The notes under the pieces were generated by a model, which had not been told where the DNA came from, did no database searches, and saw nothing but the letters and a program-made list of their open reading frames with translations. From Glaciecola sp947496235 (lineage in GTDB: Bacteria; Pseudomonadota; Gammaproteobacteria; Enterobacterales; Alteromonadaceae): a stretch of DNA of 64,000 bases. Both the position numbers and the translations under genes were made by a program. The DNA lies in NCBI RefSeq assembly GCF_050306235.1, contig NZ_JBLWFH010000010.1, positions 1 through 64,000 of the forward strand, read 5' to 3'. Shown here one piece after another: positions 52,827 to 62,193 of this stretch. Within the stretch, counting starts at the first letter, position 1. Every line of letters starts with the position of its first letter.

Positions 52827-55259
52827 CTACATTTGCTCTAGATGCTGCACAATTTCTGGCCATACCAAGGGCATTATAACTTGTTTTAGACTGATTGAGT
52901 TATCTGAAAATGCCAAGGTGCCGTCTGCTTGGCTATCGAGTAAATTGTTATCTTTTAAAGCATTCACAAAGGTACTGAGCACATTCTTGTCATAAAATTC
53001 TGGGGATTTTAAACCATATAGCGATGACAGGCGTTCAGCCACAGTTACAGCTTGGCGTTCTAATTGAGCGCGACCTATGGATTTTTCGTTTTCCAACACA
53101 CTTAAAACAACAGCATACCGCTGCCAAGTTTCTTGCATAGTGCGGCTTAGTAGCCATGCAGGATTGAACAAATGACTGGAAGTGTCTGGAGGTGATAAAT
53201 ACTTACCCGCCTGCACCAATAATCCGCGTTCTTTAAAGTATTGAATTAATGATTCGGCGTATTCAATCGCTTCCTCTTGAGTTTGATGCATAAAAAACTC
53301 ACGCTTCAACAGAGGGAAAAGTTGTTCAACAGTATGCAGAATCTGTTTGCGTTCAATCCTTTTATGCACAAAAGCCACTGCCATAATCAAACTGGCGATA
53401 CTGAACATGTGAATTATGTTGTTTCGATAAAATGTTAGCAACACCGCCGCGCCTTCTTTTGGTGATACCATGGTGCCGTATTTGTCCTGAGTTTGTTGAA
53501 ATCTATTTAAGGCAAGCGTGCGATTGACTAGAGCATCAGCGGTTTCGTCGGGTAGTGTTGCATCCTTACTATATGGCACGGCTTCAAACATCTTTAAAAA
53601 TTCCGCAATCGCGTCTTTAAGTTCCCGTTTACTGGCCACATGAGTTTTTGAGCTCAATAAGCATAAGGCCACTATGGCGGTGCCGTTTATGGCTGAAGCT
53701 TTATTGATGCGGGTCATCACCTGATTAGCCAAGCTGTTCACTGCAGGCGTTAACCACTGAGGTTTTTTATCCTTTTGCTGAGACTGAGCGCGCCAATCCG
53801 GCACAGCTCCGTCTAAAAATTGGCTCAATTGAATAGGAGCACCAAAGTTTACAAACCCATGGCCATAGTTTTTTAATTTGCGGATGGCAGAAAACACCTG
53901 AGCAGGAGATTCTTTCTTTTTCGACTTACCCGTCAGCTCTTTCATGTAGCTTTTCACTTCCATGACATGCTCATAACCAATATACACTGGTACAATTGAC
54001 ACCGGGCGGTTAATTCCTTTGGTCATGGCTTGAATCGTCATTGCTAACATGCCTGTTTTTGGCGGAAGCAAACGTCCCGTTCTGCTTCTTCCGCCTTCAG
54101 GAAAATATTTAACTGAATACCCTTTATTGAAAAGTAATTCTAAATATTCTCTAAAAACTGCGGTGTAAACTTTATTCCCACCAAAGCTTCGACGTAAGAA
54201 AAAGGCGCCGCTTTTACGGAAAATTGGACCTGCTGGCCAAAAGTTTAAGTTTATACCCGCAGCAATGTGGGGCGTTACTAAGCCTTCATGATAAATGACA
54301 TAGGTTAGTAACAAGTAATCCATATGACTTCTGTGGCAGGGTACATAAATAATTTCATGCCCATTTTTGGCCAATTCACGCACGCGTTCTGCGTGTCCTA
54401 CATCTATACCGTCGTAAATTTTGTTCCAAATACGGGTAAGAATTCTGTCACCAATGCGAATTAAGCCTTCGCGATAATCTGCAGCAATTTCATCTATATA
54501 AGCACGAGCATCTTTTCGGGCTTTTTCAGTAGAAATACCTTTTTGGCTGACTTCTTCTGCCATGGCAGCCTTAACAGACTCTGAGCCCAAAATTGAATTA
54601 TACAGGGTTTGTCTTTCTAATAAGGTGGGCCCGCTTAAGGTTTGACGTTTACGTTGAAAATGTGTGCGTGCAACGCGCACAAGTTTTTGTGCAATCTGTT
54701 TATCACTACCATGTAAGTCAGCGAGTTGTCGTGTCGATACCGCCTGAGAATAACTGACAAAATTATCCCGGCCGAAAAATATCACTATCATGGCTTTGCG
54801 CAGCCAGTTAGGCGAGGCTTTGCTAGCGAATAGCTGGGCAAATCCAGATTTTTCCTTTCCTGCAGAGCGTCCCCATGTAATAAACACAGGCACAACTTGA
54901 AAATCTAAATCTTTTTGTTCCCGATGAAGATGAAATAATTCAGTTAAGATATCTTCAATTGCAGTGGGTTTTACTTTACGGGTTAAAATACTTTGAGGGC
55001 GTTCAAGAAAAAAACGCCTTTTGGTTTGATAACCGCCAATATCTACTACGTCTTGAGGATCAGGTAACCCCAATTGTTTTACTGACTTAGATAAAGCGAT
55101 CTGATCAGTAAACGACTCTGTTTGCAGTAAATATAGAATAGGTTTGGATTTGTCGATGCCCAGTTCTTTTTCGACATCTGCCGGTACACTTTTTACTGAC
55201 ACTAGCCAGCTGATTGGCTTTTCCAACAGCCATCGAAGCGCAGCTCGAATAGGGTTCAT
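52827..55259 (-). CDS. plsB: Glycerol-3-phosphate 1-O-acyltransferase
   Basis: 810 residues, the size of E. coli PlsB. Acyltransferase motif I is VPCHRSHMDYLLL, motif II GPIFRKSGAFFLRRSFGGNKVYT and motif III YFPEGGRSRTGRLLPPKTGML. It attaches the first acyl chain to glycerol-3-phosphate at the inner membrane, starting phospholipid synthesis. It is divergent from lexA, the common gammaproteobacterial arrangement. Confidence 0.97.
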   Translation of the reverse strand: MNPIRAALRWLLEKPISWLVSVKSVPADVEKELGIDKSKPILYLLQTESFTDQIALSKSVKQLGLPDPQDVVDIGGYQTKRRFFLERPQSILTRKVKPTAIEDILTELFHLHREQKDLDFQVVPVFITWGRSAGKEKSGFAQLFASKASPNWLRKAMIVIFFGRDNFVSYSQAVSTRQLADLHGSDKQIAQKLVRVARTHFQRKRQTLSGPTLLERQTLYNSILGSESVKAAMAEEVSQKGISTEKARKDARAYIDEIAADYREGLIRIGDRILTRIWNKIYDGIDVGHAERVRELAKNGHEIIYVPCHRSHMDYLLLTYVIYHEGLVTPHIAAGINLNFWPAGPIFRKSGAFFLRRSFGGNKVYTAVFREYLELLFNKGYSVKYFPEGGRSRTGRLLPPKTGMLAMTIQAMTKGINRPVSIVPVYIGYEHVMEVKSYMKELTGKSKKKESPAQVFSAIRKLKNYGHGFVNFGAPIQLSQFLDGAVPDWRAQSQQKDKKPQWLTPAVNSLANQVMTRINKASAINGTAIVALCLLSSKTHVASKRELKDAIAEFLKMFEAVPYSKDATLPDETADALVNRTLALNRFQQTQDKYGTMVSPKEGAAVLLTFYRNNIIHMFSIASLIMAVAFVHKRIERKQILHTVEQLFPLLKREFFMHQTQEEAIEYAESLIQYFKERGLLVQAGKYLSPPDTSSHLFNPAWLLSRTMQETWQRYAVVLSVLENEKSIGRAQLERQAVTVAERLSSLYGLKSPEFYDKNVLSTFVNALKDNNLLDSQADGTLAFSDNSISLKQVIMPLVWPEIVQHLEQM

Positions 55260-55447
55260 GTTTGCTCCATCACAAATTTCTAAAACGATCCTACCATGTA
55301 GTTATTTACTTACCCTAATACTAGATGGCTTAGTAGTAGACCGTTGTTTATTCTTAGTCGTTCATTATAAACCAAATTTTTTACAAGCTAAGCTTTTGAT
55401 TATCAACAGTTGCGTTTTAATTCACATTGGTTATACTGCTCACATAA

Positions 55448-55463
55448 CTGTATAGAAAAACAG
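55448..55463 (+). promoter_or_regulatory. LexA (SOS) box upstream of lexA
   Basis: CTGTATAGAAAAACAG matches the gammaproteobacterial SOS box CTGT-N8-ACAG and ends 7 bp before the lexA start codon, as expected for autorepression. Only one box was found. Confidence 0.9.
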
Positions 55464-55470
55464 GCTGTTT

Positions 55471-56091
55471 ATGCGTCCACTAACTCAACGACAACAGGAA
55501 GTACTCGATCTTATCAAGAGCACTATGCTCGATACTGGTATGCCACCAACGCGCGCAGAAATTGCAAGGCAATTGGGGTTCAAGTCGGCAAATGCTGCTG
55601 AGGAGCACTTAAAAGCCTTGGCTAAAAAGGGGGTAATTGACATTTTACCCGGAACTTCCCGTGGGATTAAACTGAATTGCGCATTAGATGATGAAGTTGA
55701 AGAAGGCTTGCCTTTGATTGGTAAAGTAGCGGCCGGTGAGCCCATTCTAGCGCAAGAGCATGTGGAATCTCACTATAAAGTTGATCCCGCTATGTTCCAT
55801 CCCAATGCTGATTACTTGTTGCGCGTACAGGGAGAAAGTATGAAAAACATCGGCATTATGGATGGTGACTTATTGGCTGTGCATAAAACTAAGGATGTAC
55901 GCAATGGGCAGGTGGTAGTTGCCCGAGTGGACGAAGATGTTACTGTGAAACGCTTAATCCAGAAAGGCTCTCAAGTCATATTGGAAGCGGAAAACGATGA
56001 CTTTGCTCCGATCAAGGTTGATCTAGCTTCACAATTTTTCACTATTGAAGGACTTGCAGTTGGTGTAATTCGCGATTCCAATAACTTCTAA
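55471..56091 (+). CDS. lexA: LexA repressor
   Basis: 206 residues. The N-terminal winged HTH (MRPLTQRQQEVLDLIKSTM, TRAEIARQLGFKSANAAEEHLKAL) and the C-terminal S24 self-cleavage domain are intact. The scissile Ala88-Gly89 is in KVAAGEPI, the nucleophile Ser123 in VQGESMKNIGI and the general-base Lys160 in VTVKRLI. It represses SOS genes until RecA filaments trigger self-cleavage. It is autoregulated through the box just upstream and ends in a strong terminator. Confidence 0.98.
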   Translation: MRPLTQRQQEVLDLIKSTMLDTGMPPTRAEIARQLGFKSANAAEEHLKALAKKGVIDILPGTSRGIKLNCALDDEVEEGLPLIGKVAAGEPILAQEHVESHYKVDPAMFHPNADYLLRVQGESMKNIGIMDGDLLAVHKTKDVRNGQVVVARVDEDVTVKRLIQKGSQVILEAENDDFAPIKVDLASQFFTIEGLAVGVIRDSNNF

Positions 56092-56112
56092 AAATTTTAA
56101 ACAAAAATTAAC

Positions 56113-56140
56113 AAAAAAGCGGCTTTAATGCCGCTTTTTT
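56113..56140 (+). terminator. Intrinsic terminator of lexA
   Basis: AAAAAAGCGGC and GCCGCTTTTTT pair around a 6-nt loop and are followed by further T residues, about 20 bp after the stop. Confidence 0.92.
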
Positions 56141-56337
56141 GTTCAAATCGGTCAAATAATAAACTGTAAATATAAAAAAACGCCAAATCTCACTACTTTT
56201 TTTAAAAAATCTCTTTACGCCAAGCTTTTATTGGTTAATCATTGTACACTTATTCACAATCTGATAACAAAAAACAAACGTGAATGTCGATTTCAGGAAA
56301 TTAGCATTGTTTTATGGATATCTCGGGGGAGAAAAGT

Positions 56338-57483
56338 GTGAAGTCACTCAAAGCCGTAATGGGATTATTAACGCTATGTGTACCTTTCTTCAGTTTTGCC
56401 CAAAGCGCAGCTGAACGATCTGACTTAAACTTAAGGCGCGGTGTCACTGATATCAGTGATCAGGTGTATGGGTTACACATGTTGATGTTTTGGATATGTG
56501 TTGTCATTGCTGTCATTGTGTTTGGTGTGATGTTTATAGCTATGCTTAAACATCGCAAGTCGAAAGGGCATGCACCAGCCAATTTTCACGAAAATGTAAA
56601 AGTAGAAATTGCTTGGACGGTTGTGCCTTTTATCATTTTGATTGTGATGGCAGTACCTGCTGCTAGCACTTTGATGGACATGGAAGATGTCAGTAAGCCT
56701 GACCTCAGTATTGAAGTAACTGGCTCTCAATGGAAATGGCATTATAAATACATGGACCGAGAGGTCGAATTTTTCTCTTTATTAGCATCTCAAAGAGAGC
56801 AAATTGAAAATAAATTTCCTAAAGGTGAAAACTACTTATTAGAAGTTGATCGTCCTTTAGTCATTCCAACCGGACAAAAAGTCCGCTTCTTAATCACTTC
56901 CGATGATGTTATTCACAGCTGGTGGGTTCCTGATTTTGCAGTTAAGAAAGATGCTAATCCTGGGTTTATTAATGAAGCCTGGACCAGAGTCAATGAACCA
57001 GGGGTGTATCGAGGACAGTGTGCAGAATTGTGCGGCAAAGACCACGGGTTTATGCCAATTGTCGTGATTGCAAAAGAACCCGCTGAATTCGACCGTTGGA
57101 TTGATGAACAAGAACGCATTGCTCAAGAAAAACGCGCCGAAGAAGAACGCCTACTTGCAATGAATATGAGTAAAGAAGAGTTAATGGCCTCAGGTGAGCA
57201 GATTTATAACTCGGTGTGCGCAGCTTGCCATCAACCCTCAGGTGAAGGTTTGCCCGGGGCTTTCCCTGCACTTAAAGGTTCTGCATTTATATTAAATGAC
57301 CGTCAAGGCCATATCGACGTTGTGGTTAATGGTCGTGCTGGTACTGCCATGCAAGCCTTTTCTAAGCAATTGAGTATGTCTGAAATTGCGGCGGTTGTGA
57401 CTTATACGCGAAATGCTTGGGGGAACAACACAGATGATCTTGTGCAAGCAAAAGACGTTAACGATTTAATTCAAGGTAAATAA
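56338..57483 (+). CDS. coxB: Cytochrome c oxidase subunit II with C-terminal cytochrome c domain
   Basis: 381 residues from GTG 56338, chosen because GGGGGAG lies just upstream and a signal peptide (SLKAVMGLLTLCVPFFSFAQ) begins there. An ATG at 56314 would add 8 residues. Two TM helices precede the CuA domain, whose ligands are Cys228, Cys232, His236 and Met239 (CAELCGKDHGFM) with the upstream HSWWVPDF histidine. An extra C-terminal domain carries heme c (CAACH at 294-298). The protein passes electrons from cytochrome c to heme a, and the fused heme domain is typical of caa3-like and many marine gammaproteobacterial oxidases. First gene of the operon. Confidence 0.96.
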   Translation: MKSLKAVMGLLTLCVPFFSFAQSAAERSDLNLRRGVTDISDQVYGLHMLMFWICVVIAVIVFGVMFIAMLKHRKSKGHAPANFHENVKVEIAWTVVPFIILIVMAVPAASTLMDMEDVSKPDLSIEVTGSQWKWHYKYMDREVEFFSLLASQREQIENKFPKGENYLLEVDRPLVIPTGQKVRFLITSDDVIHSWWVPDFAVKKDANPGFINEAWTRVNEPGVYRGQCAELCGKDHGFMPIVVIAKEPAEFDRWIDEQERIAQEKRAEEERLLAMNMSKEELMASGEQIYNSVCAACHQPSGEGLPGAFPALKGSAFILNDRQGHIDVVVNGRAGTAMQAFSKQLSMSEIAAVVTYTRNAWGNNTDDLVQAKDVNDLIQGK

Positions 57484-57494
57484 GGGGCAAGAGC

Positions 57495-59108
57495 ATGGCT
57501 ACAGTAACAAATACTCCAGCGGACACGCACACTGCCGATCATGGACATGATGATCACCATCATGGAGCACCCAAAGGTATTTTACGATGGGTGTTGACTA
57601 CTAACCATAAGGATATAGGCACCCTTTATTTGTGGTTTGCTTTTATTATGTTTTTGGTTGGTGGTGCAATGGCAATGGTCATTCGTGCCGAACTATTCCA
57701 GCCTGGTCTACAAATCGTTGACCCGAACTTTTTTAACCAAATGACCACAGTCCACGGTTTGATCATGGTATTTGGCGCAGTAATGCCAGCCTTTACCGGT
57801 TTGGCAAACTGGCTAGTACCTATGATGATAGGTGCGCCAGATATGGCGCTACCGCGGATGAACAACTGGTCATTTTGGATATTGCCTTTTGCTTTCTTAA
57901 TACTACTTTCCAGTTTATTTTTAGAAGGCGGCGGTCCAAATTTTGGCTGGACCTTCTATGCTCCATTATCAACCACTTATAGTGGTGATAGCACTGCCCT
58001 GTTTGTGTTCTCGGTACACATTATGGGCATAAGTTCTATCATGGGCGCAATCAACGTAATTGTTACTATTTTGAATATGCGCGCACCAGGCATGACATTA
58101 ATGAAAATGCCTATGTTCGTATGGACCTGGTTAATCACGGCATTTTTGCTTATCGCTGTAATGCCAGTGCTAGCTGCTGCAGTGACTATGGTGTTAACAG
58201 ATAAATTCTTTGGTACTAGTTTCTTTGATGCAGCTGGTGGCGGTGACCCGGTTATGTTCCAGCATATTTTCTGGTTCTTTGGGCATCCAGAGGTTTACAT
58301 AATGATATTGCCAGCGTTTGGTATTATTTCTCAAATCGTACCAACCTTTTCGCGTAAAAAGCTCTTTGGCTACGCGTCAATGGTATATGCAACGGCTTCT
58401 ATTGCGTTGCTTTCGTTTATCGTGTGGGCGCACCACATGTTTACGACCGGTATGCCAGTCGGCGCTGAAATGTTCTTTATGTTTGCGACCATGCTGATAT
58501 CTGTTCCCACCGGTGTAAAAGTATTTAACTGGGTCGCCACCATGTGGCGAGGGTCCCTCACCTTTGAAATTCCCATGATGTTTGCGATTGCCTTTATTGT
58601 ACTATTTACCATTGGTGGATTATCTGGCTTGATGCTTGCCATAACACCTGTGGATTTCCAATATCATGATACATATTTTGTGGTCGCACATTTCCACTAT
58701 GTATTAGTAACAGGTGCAGTATTCTCAATAATGGCAGCCGTCTATTATTGGTTACCCAAGTGGACGGGCAAGATGTTTGACGTCACTTTGGCGAAATGGC
58801 ATTTCTGGTGTTCGTTAATTTCAGTTAATGTGCTTTTCTTCCCTATGCATTTCGTTGGCTTGGCGGGTATGCCAAGACGTATTCCTGATTATGCGTTGCA
58901 ATTTGCTGATTTCAATAAATGGATAAGCATCGGTGGTTTTGCATTTGGTCTTTCACAACTGATCTTCTTAGTTCTGATAGTCAAAGCATGTCGCAAACAA
59001 GGTGAGCCAGTTACGGATCAAGTATGGGAAGGCGCCGAAGGTCTCGAGTGGGAAATTCCATCGCCTGCACCTTATCATACATTTGATACACCGCCGGTAG
59101 TGAAATAG
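57495..59108 (+). CDS. ctaD: Cytochrome c oxidase subunit I
   Basis: 537 residues with 12 TM segments. The heme and CuB ligands are in TTVHGLIMVFG, WFFGHPEVYIMILPAFG (the His-Tyr crosslink region), WAHHMFTTGM and VVAHFHYVLVTG. K- and D-channel elements are present as in A-family oxidases. It is the catalytic subunit that reduces O2 to water and pumps protons. The N-terminus is His-rich (HDDHHHG). It is 11 bp after coxB. Confidence 0.98.
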   Translation: MATVTNTPADTHTADHGHDDHHHGAPKGILRWVLTTNHKDIGTLYLWFAFIMFLVGGAMAMVIRAELFQPGLQIVDPNFFNQMTTVHGLIMVFGAVMPAFTGLANWLVPMMIGAPDMALPRMNNWSFWILPFAFLILLSSLFLEGGGPNFGWTFYAPLSTTYSGDSTALFVFSVHIMGISSIMGAINVIVTILNMRAPGMTLMKMPMFVWTWLITAFLLIAVMPVLAAAVTMVLTDKFFGTSFFDAAGGGDPVMFQHIFWFFGHPEVYIMILPAFGIISQIVPTFSRKKLFGYASMVYATASIALLSFIVWAHHMFTTGMPVGAEMFFMFATMLISVPTGVKVFNWVATMWRGSLTFEIPMMFAIAFIVLFTIGGLSGLMLAITPVDFQYHDTYFVVAHFHYVLVTGAVFSIMAAVYYWLPKWTGKMFDVTLAKWHFWCSLISVNVLFFPMHFVGLAGMPRRIPDYALQFADFNKWISIGGFAFGLSQLIFLVLIVKACRKQGEPVTDQVWEGAEGLEWEIPSPAPYHTFDTPPVVK

Positions 59109-59120
59109 GCGTTAACGCTC

Positions 59121-59750
59121 ATGGCAGTAGAAGAAACTAACTCTGACAATCAAAAGGACGCTGGTGATATGCCTACCAATACCCAGCGTCCTAATCATGC
59201 TAAAACCGTTGGCAAATTGGTATTTGTTGTGGTTGCTATGTTCGGGTTTGGTTTCGCTTTAGTACCACTCTACGAAGTGTTTTGTGAACTCACGGGTATC
59301 AATGGAAAAACATCTGATACCGCAGCAGTTTATGAACCTATAGAAATAGATAAAACTCGCACTATTACAGTGGATTTTATTACCCGCACCAACACTGGCA
59401 TGCCTTGGGAATTTAAGGCTGTGACTAAACGTGTTGAAATTAATCCTGGGGAGCTAAGTGAAGTCGCATTTTATGTGCGAAATCCAGCTTCTAGAGACAT
59501 TATTGCCCAAGCGATTCCGTCTGTATCACCGGGACAAGCGGCACTCTATGTGAATAAAACCGAATGTTTTTGCTTTCGTCATCAGCCTTTAAAGTCAGGT
59601 GAAGAAGCTGTTATGCCAATGGTTTTTTACATTGATCCTCAACTACCTGAAGACATCAATTATTTTACACTTCAATACACACTTTACGACATTACGGAAA
59701 GAGTAGATGAACCAGTGGATGTCGCAATGAACTCAATTCAAGGGAGATAG
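59121..59750 (+). CDS. ctaG: Cox11-type copper chaperone
   Basis: 209 residues: a cytoplasmic tail, one TM helix (about 30-52, LVFVVVAMFGFGFALVPLY) and a periplasmic beta domain with the copper-binding ECFCFRHQPL motif. It delivers copper to the CuB centre of subunit I. Position between ctaD and coxC is the normal one. It is separated from coxC by 2 bp. Confidence 0.96.
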   Translation: MAVEETNSDNQKDAGDMPTNTQRPNHAKTVGKLVFVVVAMFGFGFALVPLYEVFCELTGINGKTSDTAAVYEPIEIDKTRTITVDFITRTNTGMPWEFKAVTKRVEINPGELSEVAFYVRNPASRDIIAQAIPSVSPGQAALYVNKTECFCFRHQPLKSGEEAVMPMVFYIDPQLPEDINYFTLQYTLYDITERVDEPVDVAMNSIQGR

Positions 59751-59752
59751 CT

Positions 59753-60637
59753 ATGGAACATACTGAAAAATATGAAAAATATTACGTTCCAGCACAAAGT
59801 GTTTGGCCTATTGTTGGCGCTCTTGCGTTATTTCTTATCGCAGTAGGTGCTGGTAATTATGTAGTAGAAGTTACGCGAGGTGAGTCAGGTTTTGGTGGAT
59901 ATGTACTAGCCACTGGGCTCTTTATTTTGTTTGTGATGGTATTTGGTTGGTTTAAAGATCAAATTCATGAATCAATGAGTGGTATGTACAGCGCGCAATT
60001 AGGACGCTCATATCGTCAGGGTATGGCGTGGTTTATCTTTTCAGAAGTCATGTTCTTTGCAGGCTTCTTTGGCGCATTGTTTTACGCTCGAGTAATTGCA
60101 ATTCCATGGTTGGGTGGCGCATCTAACAACGCTATGACCAATGAGGTCTTATGGCCAAGCTTTGAAGCTATGTGGCCTTTAGTTAGCACGCCTGGCGGTA
60201 TTCAAACCACTGCTATGGGTTGGTATGGATTACCACTGGCTAACACTATCATTCTGCTAGTGTCCTCAGTAACTCTGCATTTTGCTCATGTTGGCGTAGA
60301 GCAAAATAAAAGAGGACAAATTAAAGCATGGCTAGGCATTACTATTTTACTTGGCTTAGTGTTTTTAGTCTTACAGGGCTATGAATACTACCACGCTTAT
60401 ACTGACCTAGGGTTGACCTTGCAGTCAGGCATATACGGAAACACCTTTTTCTTGTTAACGGGTTTCCATGGAATGCACGTTACTTTAGGAACTATTATCT
60501 TAATCGTGTTGTTCTTAAGAGTATTTAAAGGGCACTTTACACCTGACAATCATTTTGCGTTTCAGGCGGGAAGTTGGTATTGGCATTTTGTTGATGTTGT
60601 TTGGTTAATGCTGTTTTTCTTTGTCTACATTCTTTAG
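59753..60637 (+). CDS. coxC: Cytochrome c oxidase subunit III
   Basis: 294 residues with 7 TM segments (VWPIVGALALFLIAVGAGNY, FIFSEVMFFAGFFGALFYAR, TGFHGMHVTLGTIILIVLFLR, SWYWHFVDVVWLMLFFFVYIL). It has the conserved glutamate and WHFVDVVW signature of subunit III, which stabilises the catalytic core and its proton uptake. AGGGAGA lies just before the ATG. Confidence 0.97.
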   Translation: MEHTEKYEKYYVPAQSVWPIVGALALFLIAVGAGNYVVEVTRGESGFGGYVLATGLFILFVMVFGWFKDQIHESMSGMYSAQLGRSYRQGMAWFIFSEVMFFAGFFGALFYARVIAIPWLGGASNNAMTNEVLWPSFEAMWPLVSTPGGIQTTAMGWYGLPLANTIILLVSSVTLHFAHVGVEQNKRGQIKAWLGITILLGLVFLVLQGYEYYHAYTDLGLTLQSGIYGNTFFLLTGFHGMHVTLGTIILIVLFLRVFKGHFTPDNHFAFQAGSWYWHFVDVVWLMLFFFVYIL

Positions 60638-60658
60638 ATAAGGGTAAAACAGAACTAA

Positions 60659-60868
60659 CTAATAGGGACGCGGATTTGGAGTAATAATGCCGGTGGCTAT
60701 TGCAAGTAAAATCAAACAAAGAATGATTACTGAAGCAATAAGTCTGCGTCCTATAAACTTGCTCATCGGCTCTTTACTTTCTCCTTTCATCATAATCATC
60801 ATTGCTTTAAACAGATTATATATTACGAAAAGTAACAGGCCACCGATTGCTATTTTTATCACTAACAT
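60659..60868 (-). CDS. DUF2909 twin-TM protein, antisense within the cox operon
   Basis: 69 residues with two hydrophobic helices (about 3-25 and 44-64, ASVIILCLILLAIATGII) separated by a short basic loop, matching DUF2909. It lies on the opposite strand to the oxidase genes, between coxC and the SURF1 gene. I recall the same placement in other gammaproteobacterial oxidase operons, which suggests a conserved link with oxidase assembly. A plus-strand ORF of similar length overlaps it but has no family resemblance. The function is unknown. Confidence 0.75.
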   Translation of the reverse strand: MLVIKIAIGGLLLFVIYNLFKAMMIMMKGESKEPMSKFIGRRLIASVIILCLILLAIATGIITPNPRPY

Positions 60869-60892
60869 TTCAACACTCCTTAGGTAACGGCA

Positions 60893-61621
60893 ATGACAGA
60901 TTCAAACAAAAAGCCGTTTCCAATAGTCGTCACCATAGTCGCAATTGCCGCAATTGTCATTATGTTCTTTTTAGGTTTTTGGCAATTAGATCGTAAACAA
61001 CAAAAAGAACAAAGATTGTCGCAAATTGAACAACGTTCTAAACAAGACAACCTGAGCCTTGTAGAAGTCAGTGCAGCGCCTAGCGAGTTTCAAGACTATC
61101 AAGTGTTGCTCACAGGCCGTGCTTTAGAAGCCACCTTTCTTATTGATAATAAAATTTATCAAAGCAAGGTTGGTTATCAATTAGCCCAAGCAATAGAGAC
61201 AACTACAGGCATTGTGATAGTCAATTTGGGTTGGATTCAAGGTAACAATACAAGAGATAGTCTTCCCGATTTTGTGCCTCTTACTGGAAAGGTCGAAATG
61301 ACAGGAATCGTTAGTATTCCAAGTGATAATCTCTTTGTCTCAGAGACGCAAACTCAACAAGCTGAATATCCAGTGTTGTTGCAGCAATTAGATCTAACTG
61401 AGGTGTCTAACCAAATAGGCCAAGCAGTGTTACCTTTTGTTGTTTTGGCTTCGCCATCACAAGAAAGTCTCTTCGTTAGAGACTGGCAACCTGTGGTGAT
61501 GTCTCCTGAAAAGCATTTAGGTTACGCAGTGCAATGGTTTGGATTAGCCATCGCTGGATTAACCGTTTTTTTACTCAGCATGGGTAAATACTATAAACAG
61601 CCAATAATAGAGGATCCCTAA
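60893..61621 (+). CDS. SURF1-family oxidase assembly protein
   Basis: 242 residues with the SURF1 layout: an N-terminal TM (VTIVAIAAIVIMFFLGFWQLDR), a periplasmic beta-rich domain (FQDYQVLLTGRALEATFLIDNKI, IVIVNLGWIQGN) and a C-terminal TM preceded by the family motif HLGYAVQWFGLAIAGL. It helps insert heme a into subunit I. Its stop overlaps the next gene start by one base. Confidence 0.94.
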   Translation: MTDSNKKPFPIVVTIVAIAAIVIMFFLGFWQLDRKQQKEQRLSQIEQRSKQDNLSLVEVSAAPSEFQDYQVLLTGRALEATFLIDNKIYQSKVGYQLAQAIETTTGIVIVNLGWIQGNNTRDSLPDFVPLTGKVEMTGIVSIPSDNLFVSETQTQQAEYPVLLQQLDLTEVSNQIGQAVLPFVVLASPSQESLFVRDWQPVVMSPEKHLGYAVQWFGLAIAGLTVFLLSMGKYYKQPIIEDP

Positions 61622-62178
61622 TGGCAACTAAAAAGCAAAAAACCAGTATAGTGTTACTCGTTTTGGTGTTTGCACTTCCTGTCGTCCTTGCCAAATTTGC
61701 ATTGGAATTGGATTGGTTTAACAAGGGAGCCACCAATAAAGGCACCTTGCTAAGTCCCACCTTAGAGGCAGAAAGCCTGTTATTGGATGCCCAACGCAAA
61801 TGGCATTTAATGTATGTGTTGCCAGAGAATTGTGAGCTTTCTTGTCAAAATGCGATCTACGCTATTTCACAAGTAAAAACTGCAGTAGGTAGAGAAAGTG
61901 ATAGAGTTAATGTATTGGTTATTACCACTGAACAAAGCGATGACCAAGCAGTTGCATCCTTAGCAACCGAAAACACCATTGAAGTGTTAAGAAAAGATGC
62001 TGAAAATGTAAATAATGTGTTTAAAGATGTGGGCGTTGATGCTATTTTTATCTCTGATACTTTGCACAACGTTGTGCTCTCTTATCCTGTGACACAGGAT
62101 AAAGATCAAGCCATTATGGATAGTCGGGACATTCTTGCCGATTTGCGAAAGCTGTTAAAACTATCACGCATTGGTTAG
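61621..62178 (+). CDS. SCO-like thioredoxin-fold protein of the cox operon
   Basis: 185 residues. One N-terminal TM (about 9-27) is followed by a domain that reads like a divergent SCO/thioredoxin fold: HLMYVLPENCELSCQNAIY carries a C-x3-C pair in the position of the copper-binding CxxxC of SCO proteins, followed by VNVLVITT. The usual C-terminal copper histidine motif is not obvious. It overlaps the SURF1 stop by one base (TAATG) and directly precedes ctaA, so a role in copper or redox assembly of CuA is likely but inferred. Confidence 0.7.
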   Translation: MATKKQKTSIVLLVLVFALPVVLAKFALELDWFNKGATNKGTLLSPTLEAESLLLDAQRKWHLMYVLPENCELSCQNAIYAISQVKTAVGRESDRVNVLVITTEQSDDQAVASLATENTIEVLRKDAENVNNVFKDVGVDAIFISDTLHNVVLSYPVTQDKDQAIMDSRDILADLRKLLKLSRIG

Positions 62179-62193
62179 TTGAAGGGAATAAGA

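Noticed and set aside
60687..60887. 66-codon plus-strand ORF in the coxC-surf1 gap
   Set aside because: It overlaps the DUF2909 frame, which has a proper twin-TM pattern and family resemblance; this one has neither.
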